Source: JAHRAW01 sp965212085 (GTDB lineage Bacteria; Pseudomonadota; Gammaproteobacteria; Arenicellales; Poriferihabitantaceae). Taken from it: a DNA stretch of 64,000 nucleotides. The stretch covers positions 1,798,001-1,862,000 of the forward strand of contig OZ243042.1 of NCBI GenBank assembly GCA_965212085.1. The letters are read 5' to 3'. The translations under genes were made by a program, and so were the position numbers. Of the stretch, positions 53,670 to 62,975 are shown in pieces. The notes beneath the pieces are model-generated. The model saw only the letters and a program-made list of their open reading frames with translations. It was not told the DNA's origin and did not search any database. Position 1 is the first letter of the stretch, and the number at the start of each line of letters is the position of its first letter.

Positions 53670-55247
53670 ATGGCAAGTCGAAGAGCAGGGGGGCGAGAAG
53701 CCCGCAAGGCGTTGCGCGCGGCGCCGTTGGCGGAGGACAGCAAGCCGGTCCGGCCGGGGCAAACCGGCGGGCGCTTTTTGCCCCTGACCGACGCCGACAT
53801 CGCGCGCGTCAACCAGGCGGCGTTCGACCTCCTGGAAAACGTAGGGTTTTCCCGCGCCATCCCCTCCTGCATTGAACTGATCACCAAAGCCGGCGGCACG
53901 CACACCGATGACGGCCGGCTGCTACTCCCGCGTTCGCTGGTGGAAGACGCGCTGGAAAAGGCCGCCCGCAACATCACCTTGTACGGGCAGTCGCCGGAAT
54001 ACGACCTGGATTTGAGCGGCTACAAGGTGCATTTCGGCACCGCCGGCGCCGCGGTGCACGTGGTGGATGAATGGAAGGCGCATGAAAAATATCCGGGCAA
54101 GGGCGCGTACCGCGAGTCCACCCTGCAGGATTTATACGACGCCGCCCGCCTCGTGGACCGCCTCGAACACGTTCATTTTTTCCAGCGCTGCATGGTGGCG
54201 CGGGACGTCGAAAGCCCGCGCGCAATGGACCTCAACACCACCTACGCCTCGGTGTGCGGAACCGCCAAGCACTGCGGCGTCAGTTACGTAGACCCCGCCC
54301 ACGCCGAGGAGGGCCTGAAAATGCTGCACCGCATCGCCGGCAGCGAAAAAAAATGGCGCGAGCGGCCGTTCGCCAGCGTCTCGTGCTGCTTCGTGGTGCC
54401 GCCGCTGCGCTTTGCCGAGGACGCCTGCCGGGTGCTGGAAGTGTGTGTGCGCGGCGGCATGCCGGTGCTGCTGCTGGCCGCCGGGCAGGCCGGCGCCACC
54501 AGCCCGGCGTCCCTGGCCGGGGCGGTGGCCCAGGAATGTGCGGAATGCCTCGGCGCGCTGGTGTACGTCAACCTGATTGAACCGGGTCATCCGGCGATTT
54601 TCGCGCCGTGGCCGTTCGTGTCCGACCTGCGCACCGGCGCCATGAGCGGCGGCAGCGGCGAACAAGCGGTGCTGATGGCGGCCTGCGGGCAGATGGGGCG
54701 TTTCTACGACCTGCCCACCGGCATCGCCGCCGGCATGGCCGATTCCAAAATCCCCGACGCCCAGTCCGGCAGCGAAAAAGGCTACACCATCGCCATGGCC
54801 GGCCACAGCGGCGCCAACCTCGTGTACGAATCCGTGGGCATGCAGGGCAGTTTGCTGGGCTTCAGTTTTGAAGGCGCCGCCATAGACAACGACGTGCTCG
54901 GCGCCATCAACCGCAGCGTGCGCGGCATCGAAACCGACCCCGACTCCCTGGCCGTGGAAACCATCACCGACGTCTGCATCAACGGCCCCGAACACTTCCT
55001 CGGCCACGACTCCACGCTTTCAAGAATGCAACGCGACTATGTATATCCCGAAGTCGGCAACCGCCTGACACCTTCGGAGTGGCAGGAGATCGGCGGTAAT
55101 CCGGTTAACGTGCCGGCGCGGGAGAAGACTAAAGAGATTCTTGCTACGCATTTTCCTGATCATATCAGCGATGAGTTGGATGCGCGGTTGCGGGAGGAGT
55201 TTGATGTGCATTTGCCGAGGGGGCAGATGAAGGTGAGAGGGAAATGA
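53670..55247 (+). CDS. MttB-family methyltransferase 3, no pyrrolysine
   Basis: 525 aa. Arg-rich N-terminus (residues 1–40) then GGRFLPLTDADIARVNQAA, YDAARLVDRLEHVHFFQRCM, FVSDLRTGAMSGGSGEQAVL and ADSKIPDAQSGSEKGY. No internal amber codon. It is followed after about 125 bases by the second FAD/GcvT protein, so the mttB + DMGDH-like pairing occurs twice in the window. No corrinoid protein or reactivase nearby. Probably removes a methyl group from a quaternary or tertiary amine; substrate unknown. Confidence 0.88.
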   Translation: MASRRAGGREARKALRAAPLAEDSKPVRPGQTGGRFLPLTDADIARVNQAAFDLLENVGFSRAIPSCIELITKAGGTHTDDGRLLLPRSLVEDALEKAARNITLYGQSPEYDLDLSGYKVHFGTAGAAVHVVDEWKAHEKYPGKGAYRESTLQDLYDAARLVDRLEHVHFFQRCMVARDVESPRAMDLNTTYASVCGTAKHCGVSYVDPAHAEEGLKMLHRIAGSEKKWRERPFASVSCCFVVPPLRFAEDACRVLEVCVRGGMPVLLLAAGQAGATSPASLAGAVAQECAECLGALVYVNLIEPGHPAIFAPWPFVSDLRTGAMSGGSGEQAVLMAACGQMGRFYDLPTGIAAGMADSKIPDAQSGSEKGYTIAMAGHSGANLVYESVGMQGSLLGFSFEGAAIDNDVLGAINRSVRGIETDPDSLAVETITDVCINGPEHFLGHDSTLSRMQRDYVYPEVGNRLTPSEWQEIGGNPVNVPAREKTKEILATHFPDHISDELDARLREEFDVHLPRGQMKVRGK

Positions 55248-55348
55248 ACGAAGACGATACAACAAAAAACATGAATCATCTGCACGAAGAAGATTTGTTG
55301 GGTGAGTTGACCACGTACAAATTCGATCACAACACGGTCGGGCAGTAA
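55244..55348 (+). CDS. Possible 34-aa peptide between mttB3 and the DMGDH-like gene
   Basis: The ATG overlaps the mttB3 stop (ATGA) and the frame reads MNEDDTTKNMNHLHEEDLLG... to a TAA. Very acidic, with no recognised family. The overlap suggests translation, but the length is too short to be sure. Confidence 0.3.
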   Translation: MNEDDTTKNMNHLHEEDLLGELTTYKFDHNTVGQ

Positions 55349-55374
55349 CCACCAATCGTTGAGAAACAAAAGCA

Positions 55375-57873
55375 ATGAACCAAAAAAAACTCCCATCCCA
55401 AACCCGCGTAGTAATCATCGGCGGCGGCGTAATGGGCGCCGGTTTGCTCTACCACCTCGCCGAGGAAGGCTGGAGCGATTCCCTGCTCATTGAGAAAGGC
55501 GAACTAACCTCCGGCTCCACATGGCACGCCGCCGGTCAGTGCCCGAGTTTTATCGCCGACTACAACATGGCGAAAATCCACGACTACGGTGTACGCCTGT
55601 ACCCCAAACTCGAAGAACTCACCGGCCAGTACGTCAGTTGGCACGGCTGCGGCGGGATTCGGTTTGCCTTGAAGCCTGCGGAAGTGGAATGGTTTCACCG
55701 CGTCGCGGCGGTCGGAAAACTCATCGGTTTTGACTGCGAGATTATTGACCCCGCGAAAATCAAACAACTGAACCCGCTGGTCAAAACCGATGGCGTTTTG
55801 GCCGGGGCGTGGACCACCGGCGACGGGCACGTTGACCCCGCCGGGGTGTGCAACGCCATGGCCAAAGGCGCGAAACAGATGGGTGCGCGCATCGTCACCA
55901 ACACCCGCGTTACCGGCATCAAGCGGCGCGCTTCGGGCGAATGGGAAGTGATCACTGATACGGGCGGCGAAGCGGGCGGCGAAGCGGGCAGCGTGGTATG
56001 CGAAATGGTGGTCAACGCCGCCGGCTGCTACGCCCGGCAGGTCAGTCAGATGGCGGGCACCGACGTGCCCATCACCAACATGAAGCACACCTACCTCGTT
56101 ACCGAAACGGTGCCGGAATTCGCCGAGCGCGATGAGGAAATGCCGGTCATGCGCGACCCCTATCCGTCTGCGTACTACCGCCAGGAACAAAAGTCCGCGT
56201 TGATCGGCATGTACGAGACCGCCAACTCCCTGGAATGTTGGCCCCATCGCGGCGGCTGGCCGGAATGGGATTCCGTGAACGAACTCTTTGACGCCGATTT
56301 CGACAACCTCACTCCCTACATTGAGCGCGTCATGGAGCGCGTGCCGGCGTGGGCGGAACTCGGCATCAAGCGCGTGGTATGCGGCGCCATTCCCCACACC
56401 CCGGACGCCAACCCGCTGCTTGGCCCGGCGGCGGGATTGCGAAACTACTGGCACTGCAACGGCGCCTCCATCGGCATCGCCGCCGGCGCCGGGTCGGGAA
56501 AATATCTCGCCCAGTGGATGGTGCACGGCGATGCGGAAATCAACATGGCCGGCGTGGACCCGCGCCGCTTCGGCCCGTACGCGCCCGGCGACTACACCAA
56601 AGCCAAATCCCATCAGGACTACGAACATATGTACGCCCTGCACCTGCCCGGCGAGGAACGCCCGGCTTCCCGCAAGCAGCGCGTTACGCCGTTGTACGAA
56701 CGCCTCGCCGAACAGGGCGCGGTTTATACTGAAGCCAACGGCTGGGAACGGCCCAAATGGTTTTCCGTGGACGGCCGGGTCGAGGAAACCGGCTTCCGGC
56801 ACAACAACATTATGCAAGTGGTGGCCGAAGAATGTAGCGCCGTGCGCGAGCGCGTCGGCGTGCTCGACCTTTCCAGTTTCGCCAAGTACGAGGCCAGCGG
56901 CAAAGACGCGCACACCTTTCTGAACCGCATCAGCGCCAACCGCATGCCGGCCCGGGACGGCGGCATCACCCTGACCCACTACTTGTCCGACCAGGGGCGC
57001 ATCATCGGCGAGTCCACGGTCACCCGCTTGCCCGGCGGTCGCTACTACATCCTCTCGGGCGCCGGCGCCGAAGACCGCGATTTTGACATCCTGACCCAGG
57101 GCGTACGAAACGGTGACGGTGACGGTGCCGGCGAAGACGTCACCGTGACCAACATCACCGACCATCTCGGCGTGCTGGTAGTCGCCGGGCCAAAATCCCG
57201 GGACGCGCTCGCCGGCTTGACCGACGCCGGCCTCGGCAACGAATCGTTTCCGTGGCTGAGCGCGCAGGAAATCACCATGGCCGGCGTGCCGCTACGGGCG
57301 TTGCGGGTCAACTATGTCGGCGAACTGGGCTGGGAGCTGCACTGCCCGATGGAACGCCTGCTTGAATTGTACGAAGCCGTTTTAGCCGCCGGCGAACCCC
57401 ACGGCATCGCCAACTTCGGCACCTACGCCGTGAACTCGCTGCGAATGGAAAAAGCCTACAAGGGCTGGGGCGCGGAACTCACCAATGAAATCACCCCGGT
57501 GGAAGCGGACATTGAACGCTTCTTCGCCGAACAAAAACCCGCCTTCAACGGCAAAGCCGCCACCCTCGCCGCCCGCGCAGGGGGCATCGCGCAAAAACTC
57601 GTGTACCTCGTAGTGGAACCCGGCAACTCCGATATTGCCGGCGGCGAACCGGTGTTCAAAAACGGAGACGCCGAACACCCCATCGGCGTAACCACCTCCG
57701 GCGGCTACGGCCACGTAACCGGCAAAAGCCTCGGCTTCGCCTACGTGGAGACGGAATTTTCCGCGCCCGGAAGCCAACTCGCCGTTGAGTTGCTCGGTGA
57801 CTTGCGCGCCGCAACGGTCACCGCCGAACCGGTGTGGGATCCGAAAAACCAAAGGTTGCGTGGGGGCGCGTGA
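55375..57873 (+). CDS. Dimethylglycine-dehydrogenase-like FAD/GcvT protein 2
   Basis: 832 aa. N-terminal RVVIIGGGVMGAGLLYHLAE (FAD), SGSTWHAAGQ with the covalent-FAD His, central FAO_M region, then GcvT and GcvT C-terminal domains (residues ~440–825). The ATG has the complete first beta strand ahead of GGG. It would oxidise an N-methyl group of a substrate made by mttB3 and load THF. The last residues (RLRGGA) and the stop codon lie inside the start of an R3 repeat, so the repeat appears to have replaced the original C-terminal end. Confidence 0.88.
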   Translation: MNQKKLPSQTRVVIIGGGVMGAGLLYHLAEEGWSDSLLIEKGELTSGSTWHAAGQCPSFIADYNMAKIHDYGVRLYPKLEELTGQYVSWHGCGGIRFALKPAEVEWFHRVAAVGKLIGFDCEIIDPAKIKQLNPLVKTDGVLAGAWTTGDGHVDPAGVCNAMAKGAKQMGARIVTNTRVTGIKRRASGEWEVITDTGGEAGGEAGSVVCEMVVNAAGCYARQVSQMAGTDVPITNMKHTYLVTETVPEFAERDEEMPVMRDPYPSAYYRQEQKSALIGMYETANSLECWPHRGGWPEWDSVNELFDADFDNLTPYIERVMERVPAWAELGIKRVVCGAIPHTPDANPLLGPAAGLRNYWHCNGASIGIAAGAGSGKYLAQWMVHGDAEINMAGVDPRRFGPYAPGDYTKAKSHQDYEHMYALHLPGEERPASRKQRVTPLYERLAEQGAVYTEANGWERPKWFSVDGRVEETGFRHNNIMQVVAEECSAVRERVGVLDLSSFAKYEASGKDAHTFLNRISANRMPARDGGITLTHYLSDQGRIIGESTVTRLPGGRYYILSGAGAEDRDFDILTQGVRNGDGDGAGEDVTVTNITDHLGVLVVAGPKSRDALAGLTDAGLGNESFPWLSAQEITMAGVPLRALRVNYVGELGWELHCPMERLLELYEAVLAAGEPHGIANFGTYAVNSLRMEKAYKGWGAELTNEITPVEADIERFFAEQKPAFNGKAATLAARAGGIAQKLVYLVVEPGNSDIAGGEPVFKNGDAEHPIGVTTSGGYGHVTGKSLGFAYVETEFSAPGSQLAVELLGDLRAATVTAEPVWDPKNQRLRGGA

Positions 57874-57944
57874 CGCGGGTTTGCGGGGGGGGGGGGGGGG
57901 GGGACCCCCGCGCCCCCCTGTGCGCGACAGCCGGCTATCGCCGG
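57866..57944 (+). repeat. Dispersed multi-hairpin repeat R3, copy d (short)
   Basis: Shorter than the others: the GGAAAACA hairpin module is missing. Contains a run of 19 G (57885–57903). Its GCGTGA supplies the stop of the preceding gene. Confidence 0.8.
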
Positions 57945-57954
57945 GCCAAAAAAA

Positions 57955-58137
57955 CTGGATTCCCGAATAGCGATGAAAAATATGGTCGCTATCGCTCCCT
58001 ATTTTTCTATCGTTCGGGAATGACGGCGAAAGCGTAAGGAGGGGTTGGGGTAGCGGCTAAGCATCGCCGCCTGGGGGCTGGATACCCGCAAATGCGGGTA
58101 TGACACCGAGGAACGTGGCAACAACTCTGTCGCCATT
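57955..58137 (+). repeat. Degenerate copy of the palindromic element
   Basis: Begins CTGGATTCCCGA and matches the copy at 45925 through the GATGAAAAATATGGTCGCT-type segment and the later GTGGCAACAACTCTGTCG segment, but the terminal hairpin half is lost. The 305-base gap to the cyclase gene holds only this and R3. Confidence 0.7.
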
Positions 58138-58178
58138 TGTATGTTGATTTTCCCCCGCATTCAGGTTGGGGACTGAAA

Positions 58179-59429
58179 TCACCCCGGCGCGAACAACGCC
58201 ATCGGCTGATCCACGTTCCGCAACTCAAACACCCCCAACGGCCGCCACTCACCCCCGGCGAGGTCGCGGAATACTTCGGAGACGACGATTTCCTCGCCGA
58301 GGCCGCGGCACTGGTCGGCTACCCGCGCGGCTTCGTTGGCGGCGGGGCCGATGACCGAGAACTTGAGGCGGTCGGCGATGCCGATGTTGCCGAACATCAC
58401 CGTGCCCGGATGCAGGCCGATGCCGAAACCGAGGGCTTCTTCGCCCCGCGACCGGCGTTCGCGGTTGTTTTCGGCGAAGCGCGCCGAGGCGAGGTTGGCG
58501 GCGGCCAGGGCGGTGCGGCAGGCTTGGGCGGGGCCGCCGAACCGGGCGAAGGAAAAAATGGCGAGCACGGAGTCGCCGATGTAGTCGAGGATTTCGCCGT
58601 TTGACGCCTGCACCGCGCCGGCGGTACATTCAAAAAAGCCGTTCAAGAGTTCGAGAAACGCATCGGTGCCCAGGGTTTCGGCGAGGCGCGTGGAGGAGCG
58701 CAGGTCGGAGAACCAGATGACCGCTTCGATGTCTTCGCCGTCGCCGCGCTGGATTTGCCCGGCCAGCACCCGCCGGCCGGCGTCTGCGCCGAGGTAGGCC
58801 GAGACCACGTCGCGGGCCAGGGTTTGATGCATGGCGAGGCGCACCACCACCGCCAGCCGCGATTGCAGGCGGCGCAGGTCGGCGGCCTCGTCATCGCTCC
58901 AGCCGCCGGGCGCTTCGCAACTCCACGACATCACCACGCCGTCTTCGCGGGCGATGGCCGTGGCCGGGTCGCCGAACGGGGTCAGGATGGCGAGGTAGTC
59001 CGTGGCACCCTGGGCTTGCAAGTCGCGGATGAAAGAGTAGGCTTCGATCCCCTGGTCCCGGTGAATGTGCAGGCGGTATTCGGTGAGGCGGTTTTGCAGC
59101 ATGTAGTTCAGGGGGCTGTCCCGCCACGCGTCTGAGGCGCTGTCGGTGCGCTCAAAGGCGGCGCGTTGCAGCCCCTGATTGCGCGTCCAGGTGAACGCGG
59201 TGCCGCTGTAGATGGGGTGCAGGATGCGCACGGTGGCGTGGAAGCGGTGCAACGCATAGCCGGTTTCCAGCAGTCTTTCCGCGACCCCGGTCACCAGGTC
59301 GCCGAGCTGGAAGTCGGCCAACGCCTGGGCCAGCAGCCAGTCTATGATCGGGCGGATGGTGTCCGGTCGGTCAGTGTCCGGGCGGTCGCCCCGGTCGCTT
59401 GGGTCGCTCTGGTTTGTCTGGCCGCTCAT
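58179..59429 (-). CDS. Class III adenylate/guanylate cyclase
   Basis: 416 aa. N-terminal region (~1–215) without a recognised sensor, perhaps GAF-like. C-terminal class III cyclase domain: metal-binding Asp in AVIWFSDLRSSTRLAE (~residue 235) and GDSVLAIFSF, and the transition-state Asn and Arg in GPAANEAARV (~residue 370). It makes cAMP (or cGMP). Start codons diverge from the fusion gene over a short region. No hydrophobic segment, so probably cytoplasmic. Confidence 0.85.
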   Translation of the reverse strand: MSGQTNQSDPSDRGDRPDTDRPDTIRPIIDWLLAQALADFQLGDLVTGVAERLLETGYALHRFHATVRILHPIYSGTAFTWTRNQGLQRAAFERTDSASDAWRDSPLNYMLQNRLTEYRLHIHRDQGIEAYSFIRDLQAQGATDYLAILTPFGDPATAIAREDGVVMSWSCEAPGGWSDDEAADLRRLQSRLAVVVRLAMHQTLARDVVSAYLGADAGRRVLAGQIQRGDGEDIEAVIWFSDLRSSTRLAETLGTDAFLELLNGFFECTAGAVQASNGEILDYIGDSVLAIFSFARFGGPAQACRTALAAANLASARFAENNRERRSRGEEALGFGIGLHPGTVMFGNIGIADRLKFSVIGPAANEAARVADQCRGLGEEIVVSEVFRDLAGGEWRPLGVFELRNVDQPMALFAPG

Positions 59430-59506
59430 GGCGCGCCGCTATGACAATGTGTGAAAATTGCGCGATTGTTCAAAGCCATCCGTTCGTCCTCAAAAGGTTT
59501 CTGATT

Positions 59507-62500
59507 ATGCCCGAAATTTGTGTGTTGCCGCGTTTCAGTGTGCGTGAAGCAGCGGCGGCGGCCAAAAAGTTATACGGCCTGGAAGGGCACTGCCGCCAAC
59601 TCAACGGCGAGCGCGACTTGAACTATCGGTTTGACGGACCCGGCGGACGCTACCTGTTCAAGATCGCCAACGCCGCTGAAAAAATCGGCCTGCTGGAATG
59701 TCAGCATCAGGTCTTCGAGCGGCTGGCCCAAGAGCGGGTTTTTGAACAGGCCCCGGCGTGCGTGAAGTCCCTGGCGGGCAAGCGGATTGAAACCGTGACC
59801 GCCGCCGACGGCGCCCGCCACTACGCTCGCGTGGTGGGCTACGTGGAAGGCCGGCTGCTCGCCTCGGTCAACCCGCACACCCCGGAACTGCTGGAGAGCC
59901 TCGGCGAGCGGCTGGCGTTGCTGGACAAATCCCTTGCCGGATTCACCCACGCCGCCCTCGACCGCCCGCTGCTTTGGGAGATGCACCGGGCGGACGCCGT
60001 CGCCGAAGATTTTGCGCCGCTGCTGGCATCCGCCGAACAACGCGCGCTGGTGGATTATTTCACGGGTTTGTTCCGGGCGCACGTGCTGCCATCATCGGCG
60101 CAACTGCGGCGCGGGGTCATTCACAACGACGCCAACGACCACAACGTGCTGGTGGCCGGGGACGGGCCGTGGAATCAGCGCGTCATCAGCATCATTGACT
60201 ACGGCGATATGACGGTGTCGTGGCTGGTCGCCGACGCGGCCATCGCCGCCGCCTACGCGATGCTCGGCAAAGCCCGGCCACTGGAAGCCGCGGCCTCGGT
60301 GATTCGCGGCTACCACCGCAAGCATCCGTTGAACGAAGCCGAGTTCGGCGCGTTGTTTGCGTTGATGTGCATGCGCCTCGCCTTGAGCGTTTGCATCTGC
60401 GCCCATCAACGCGCCCTGGAACCCGGCAATGACTACCTCGGCGTCAGCGCGCAGCCGGCCTGGAATGCGCTGCGCCTGCTGCGGGATGTTTCGCCGCGCT
60501 TCGCCCACTTCACCTTGCGCGCCGCCTGCGGACTGGAAGCGGTTCCGAACTCTCCGGCGGTGGTGCGCTGGTTCCGCGAGCAAAAGCGGTTTTCCCCACT
60601 GGTGGATATCGACTTTATCAAGGACCCGTTGTTGATTCTGGACGCGAGCGTCGGCAGCCCGGATATGGACGCCCCCGGCCAACCCGTTGACCCGGAGGTC
60701 TCGTCCCGGCGATTGTTTCGCGCCATTGAAGACCACGCCTGCGTCGCCGCCATCGGCCGTTACGCTGAGTACCGCCTGATCTACACCGGCGAGCGTTACA
60801 CCGACGCCACCGGCCACCGCCGCACCCTGCACCTCGGCGTGGACATCTTCCTGCCCGCCGGCTCACGGGTGTTCGCGCCCCTCGAAGGAGTCGTACATTC
60901 CACCGCCAACCACGACGCGCCCCTGGACTACGGCGGCACCTTGATCCTCGCCCACCGGGCCGCCGGCGCATCGGGCCGGGCGATCACCTTTTACACTTTA
61001 TACGGCCACCTCGCCCCGGCTTCGTTGCACCACCTTGAAAAAGGCGCGGCGGTCAAAGCCGGCCAACCACTTGCGCGCCTGGGCGACATTCACGAAAACG
61101 GAAACTGGCCGCCCCACGTGCATTTTCAGATCATCACCGACCTGCCGGAAGAGGCCGACACCTTCGCCGGGGTCGGCGCCCACGCGCACCGGGAAGTGTG
61201 GCTCAGCCTGTGCCCGGACCCCAACGCGATACTGGGCATCCCGAACCGCAAACTGGCCCCCGAACGCGCCCCCGAACGCGCGCAGCCAACCCCCGCCCTT
61301 GACCGGGAAGCCATCCTCGCCGCCCGGCGGCGCTCCTTGAACCCGTCGCTGAGCCTGGCCTATCGCGCGCCCATTCACGCGGTACGCGGCGCGATGCAAT
61401 ACCTGTACGATGCCACCGGCCGCCAATACCTGGACGCCGTGAACAACGTCTCCCACGTCGGCCATTGCCATCCGCAAGTAGTGGCCGCGGAACGCCGGCA
61501 GGCCGGGGTGCTCAACACCAACACGCGCTACCTGTACGCGGCCATCGCCGAATACGCCGAGCGGCTGTTGCAAACCTTTCCCGAACCGTTGTGCGTTTGC
61601 TGCCTGGTGTGCAGCGGCAGCGAAGCCAACGACCTGGCGTTGCGCATGGCGCGTTGCCATACTGGCCGGCGCGGCGTGGTGGTTTTGGAACACGCCTACC
61701 ACGGCAACCTCAGCGCCCTGATCGAGGTCAGCCCCTATAAACACGACGGCAAAGGCGGCGAAGGCACCCCCGGCCACGTGTACGCCGCCATCCCGGACGG
61801 TTATCGCGGGCAATTCAAGGACGATGAAAAAGACGCGGCGGTGAACTACGCCAAAGATGTGCAGCGCGCTTTGCAAGACGCCTCGGCCAACGGCGGCGCC
61901 GCGGCCTTTCTCGCCGAAAGCGTGTTGGGCTGCGCCGGTCAGGTGGTGTTGCCCGATGGTTACCTCAAAGCCGCGTACGCCCACGCCCGGCGCGCCGGCG
62001 CGGTGTGCATCGCAGACGAAGTTCAGGCCGGGTTTGGCCGCGCCGGCAGCCACTTCTGGGGCTTTGAAACCCAGGGGCGGGAAGTGATCCCGGACATCGT
62101 TACGCTGGGCAAACCCATCGGCAACGGCCACCCCATGGCCGCGGTCATCACCACCCGGGAGATCGCCGAAAGTTTCGACAACGGCATGGAATACTTCAAC
62201 ACCTTCGGCGGCAACCCGGTTTCCTGCGCGGTGGGGCACGCGGTTTTGGACGTCATCGAAGAGGAAGGTTTGCAGGAAAACGCCCTGCGCGTGGGCGCTG
62301 AGCTGCGCGCCGGGCTTGGCGCGTTGCAATCGCGGTTTCCGTTGCTCGGCGACGTGCGCGGCCTCGGACTTTTTATCGGCGTGGAACTGGTCAACGACCG
62401 AGAGAGTTTGGCACCGGCGCGGGGGCAGGCGGAGTACATCGCCGAGCGAATGAAGCAGGAGGGGGTGCTGATTGGCACGGACGGGCCGTCGGGGAACGTG

Positions 62501-62629
62501 CTGAAGATCAAGCCGCCGATGTGTTTTTCTGCGGCGAATGTGGGGGTGTTGGTGGATGCTTTGGAGATGATTTTGGGTGAAGATTTTGCGCAGCCGGGGA
62601 GCGCGGAGCGCGGGGGTGGTTGCGCGTAG
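59507..62629 (+). CDS. Kinase–M23 peptidase–class III aminotransferase fusion
   Basis: 1040 aa from ATG 59507 (AAGG ribosome site). Residues ~1–350: aminoglycoside-phosphotransferase/hydroxylysine-kinase fold with HNDANDHNVLV and IIDYGDM catalytic motifs. Residues ~420–600: M23 (LytM) domain with HLGVDIFLPAGSRV (His, Asp) and PHVHFQI (His-x-His), all zinc ligands present. Residues ~610–1035: class III PLP aminotransferase fold with CIADEVQAGFGR and the Schiff-base Lys in TLGKPIGNGHP. The first and last domains match human hydroxylysine kinase and phospholyase (HYKK, PHYKPL/ETNPPL), so phosphorylation then beta-elimination of an amino alcohol is likely. The role of the central domain is unknown. 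The stop codon lies in an R2 repeat. Confidence 0.85.
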   Translation: MPEICVLPRFSVREAAAAAKKLYGLEGHCRQLNGERDLNYRFDGPGGRYLFKIANAAEKIGLLECQHQVFERLAQERVFEQAPACVKSLAGKRIETVTAADGARHYARVVGYVEGRLLASVNPHTPELLESLGERLALLDKSLAGFTHAALDRPLLWEMHRADAVAEDFAPLLASAEQRALVDYFTGLFRAHVLPSSAQLRRGVIHNDANDHNVLVAGDGPWNQRVISIIDYGDMTVSWLVADAAIAAAYAMLGKARPLEAAASVIRGYHRKHPLNEAEFGALFALMCMRLALSVCICAHQRALEPGNDYLGVSAQPAWNALRLLRDVSPRFAHFTLRAACGLEAVPNSPAVVRWFREQKRFSPLVDIDFIKDPLLILDASVGSPDMDAPGQPVDPEVSSRRLFRAIEDHACVAAIGRYAEYRLIYTGERYTDATGHRRTLHLGVDIFLPAGSRVFAPLEGVVHSTANHDAPLDYGGTLILAHRAAGASGRAITFYTLYGHLAPASLHHLEKGAAVKAGQPLARLGDIHENGNWPPHVHFQIITDLPEEADTFAGVGAHAHREVWLSLCPDPNAILGIPNRKLAPERAPERAQPTPALDREAILAARRRSLNPSLSLAYRAPIHAVRGAMQYLYDATGRQYLDAVNNVSHVGHCHPQVVAAERRQAGVLNTNTRYLYAAIAEYAERLLQTFPEPLCVCCLVCSGSEANDLALRMARCHTGRRGVVVLEHAYHGNLSALIEVSPYKHDGKGGEGTPGHVYAAIPDGYRGQFKDDEKDAAVNYAKDVQRALQDASANGGAAAFLAESVLGCAGQVVLPDGYLKAAYAHARRAGAVCIADEVQAGFGRAGSHFWGFETQGREVIPDIVTLGKPIGNGHPMAAVITTREIAESFDNGMEYFNTFGGNPVSCAVGHAVLDVIEEEGLQENALRVGAELRAGLGALQSRFPLLGDVRGLGLFIGVELVNDRESLAPARGQAEYIAERMKQEGVLIGTDGPSGNVLKIKPPMCFSAANVGVLVDALEMILGEDFAQPGSAERGGGCA

Positions 62630-62710
62630 CCCGTAGGGCGAGTATCAGGGACGATACGAGCAATCCAGCGTCAAACCCGCAATACTCCGTCATTTCCACT
62701 GCCCGACCTT
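62620..62710 (+). repeat. Dispersed repeat R2, copy b
   Basis: Near-identical to 37170–37260. Its GCGTAG supplies the stop codon of the preceding fusion gene. Confidence 0.8.
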
Positions 62711-62722
62711 ACCCCTCTGCCG

Positions 62723-62855
62723 CCGTCCAACCGGCGGCGTAGCCGCTAACTTCGGCGCGCGCACGGACGCGCGCGGCGGCGCTGGAAACAGGAGTTTCCC
62801 CGCGCCGCAAAGGGGGGTGTGGGGGGATCTCCCCCCGCAAAAGCGCGTCACGCGC
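62723..62855 (-). repeat. Dispersed multi-hairpin repeat R3, copy e
   Basis: Same orientation and position relative to the autotransporter gene as copy a at 37272–37392, with a small insertion (ACGGACGCGCGC) and a 6-C homopolymer. With R2, the promoter and the leader it forms a duplicated upstream cassette. Nothing else is seen in the 346-base gap. Confidence 0.8.
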
Positions 62856-62908
62856 ACCCAACCCCGCCATATTCCGCCCACTTTGGGGAATGGCATTTCT
62901 CTGGATTA

Positions 62909-62917
62909 TGGTATAAT
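62909..62917 (+). promoter_or_regulatory. Extended -10 promoter of autotransporter 2
   Basis: TGGTATAAT with consensus -10 at 62912–62917. It lies in the same position as the promoter at 37466–37474, shortly after a shared CCGCCATATTCCGCCCACTT segment. Confidence 0.6.
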
Positions 62918-62975
62918 CCGGCTAATTCACGGCTTGGTACCAGCCCACCGCAACCACCCTTTCAGGAGAATTCTC

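Noticed and set aside
55504..57165. 553-aa frame opposite the second DMGDH-like gene
   Set aside because: Antisense to a strongly recognised flavoprotein.
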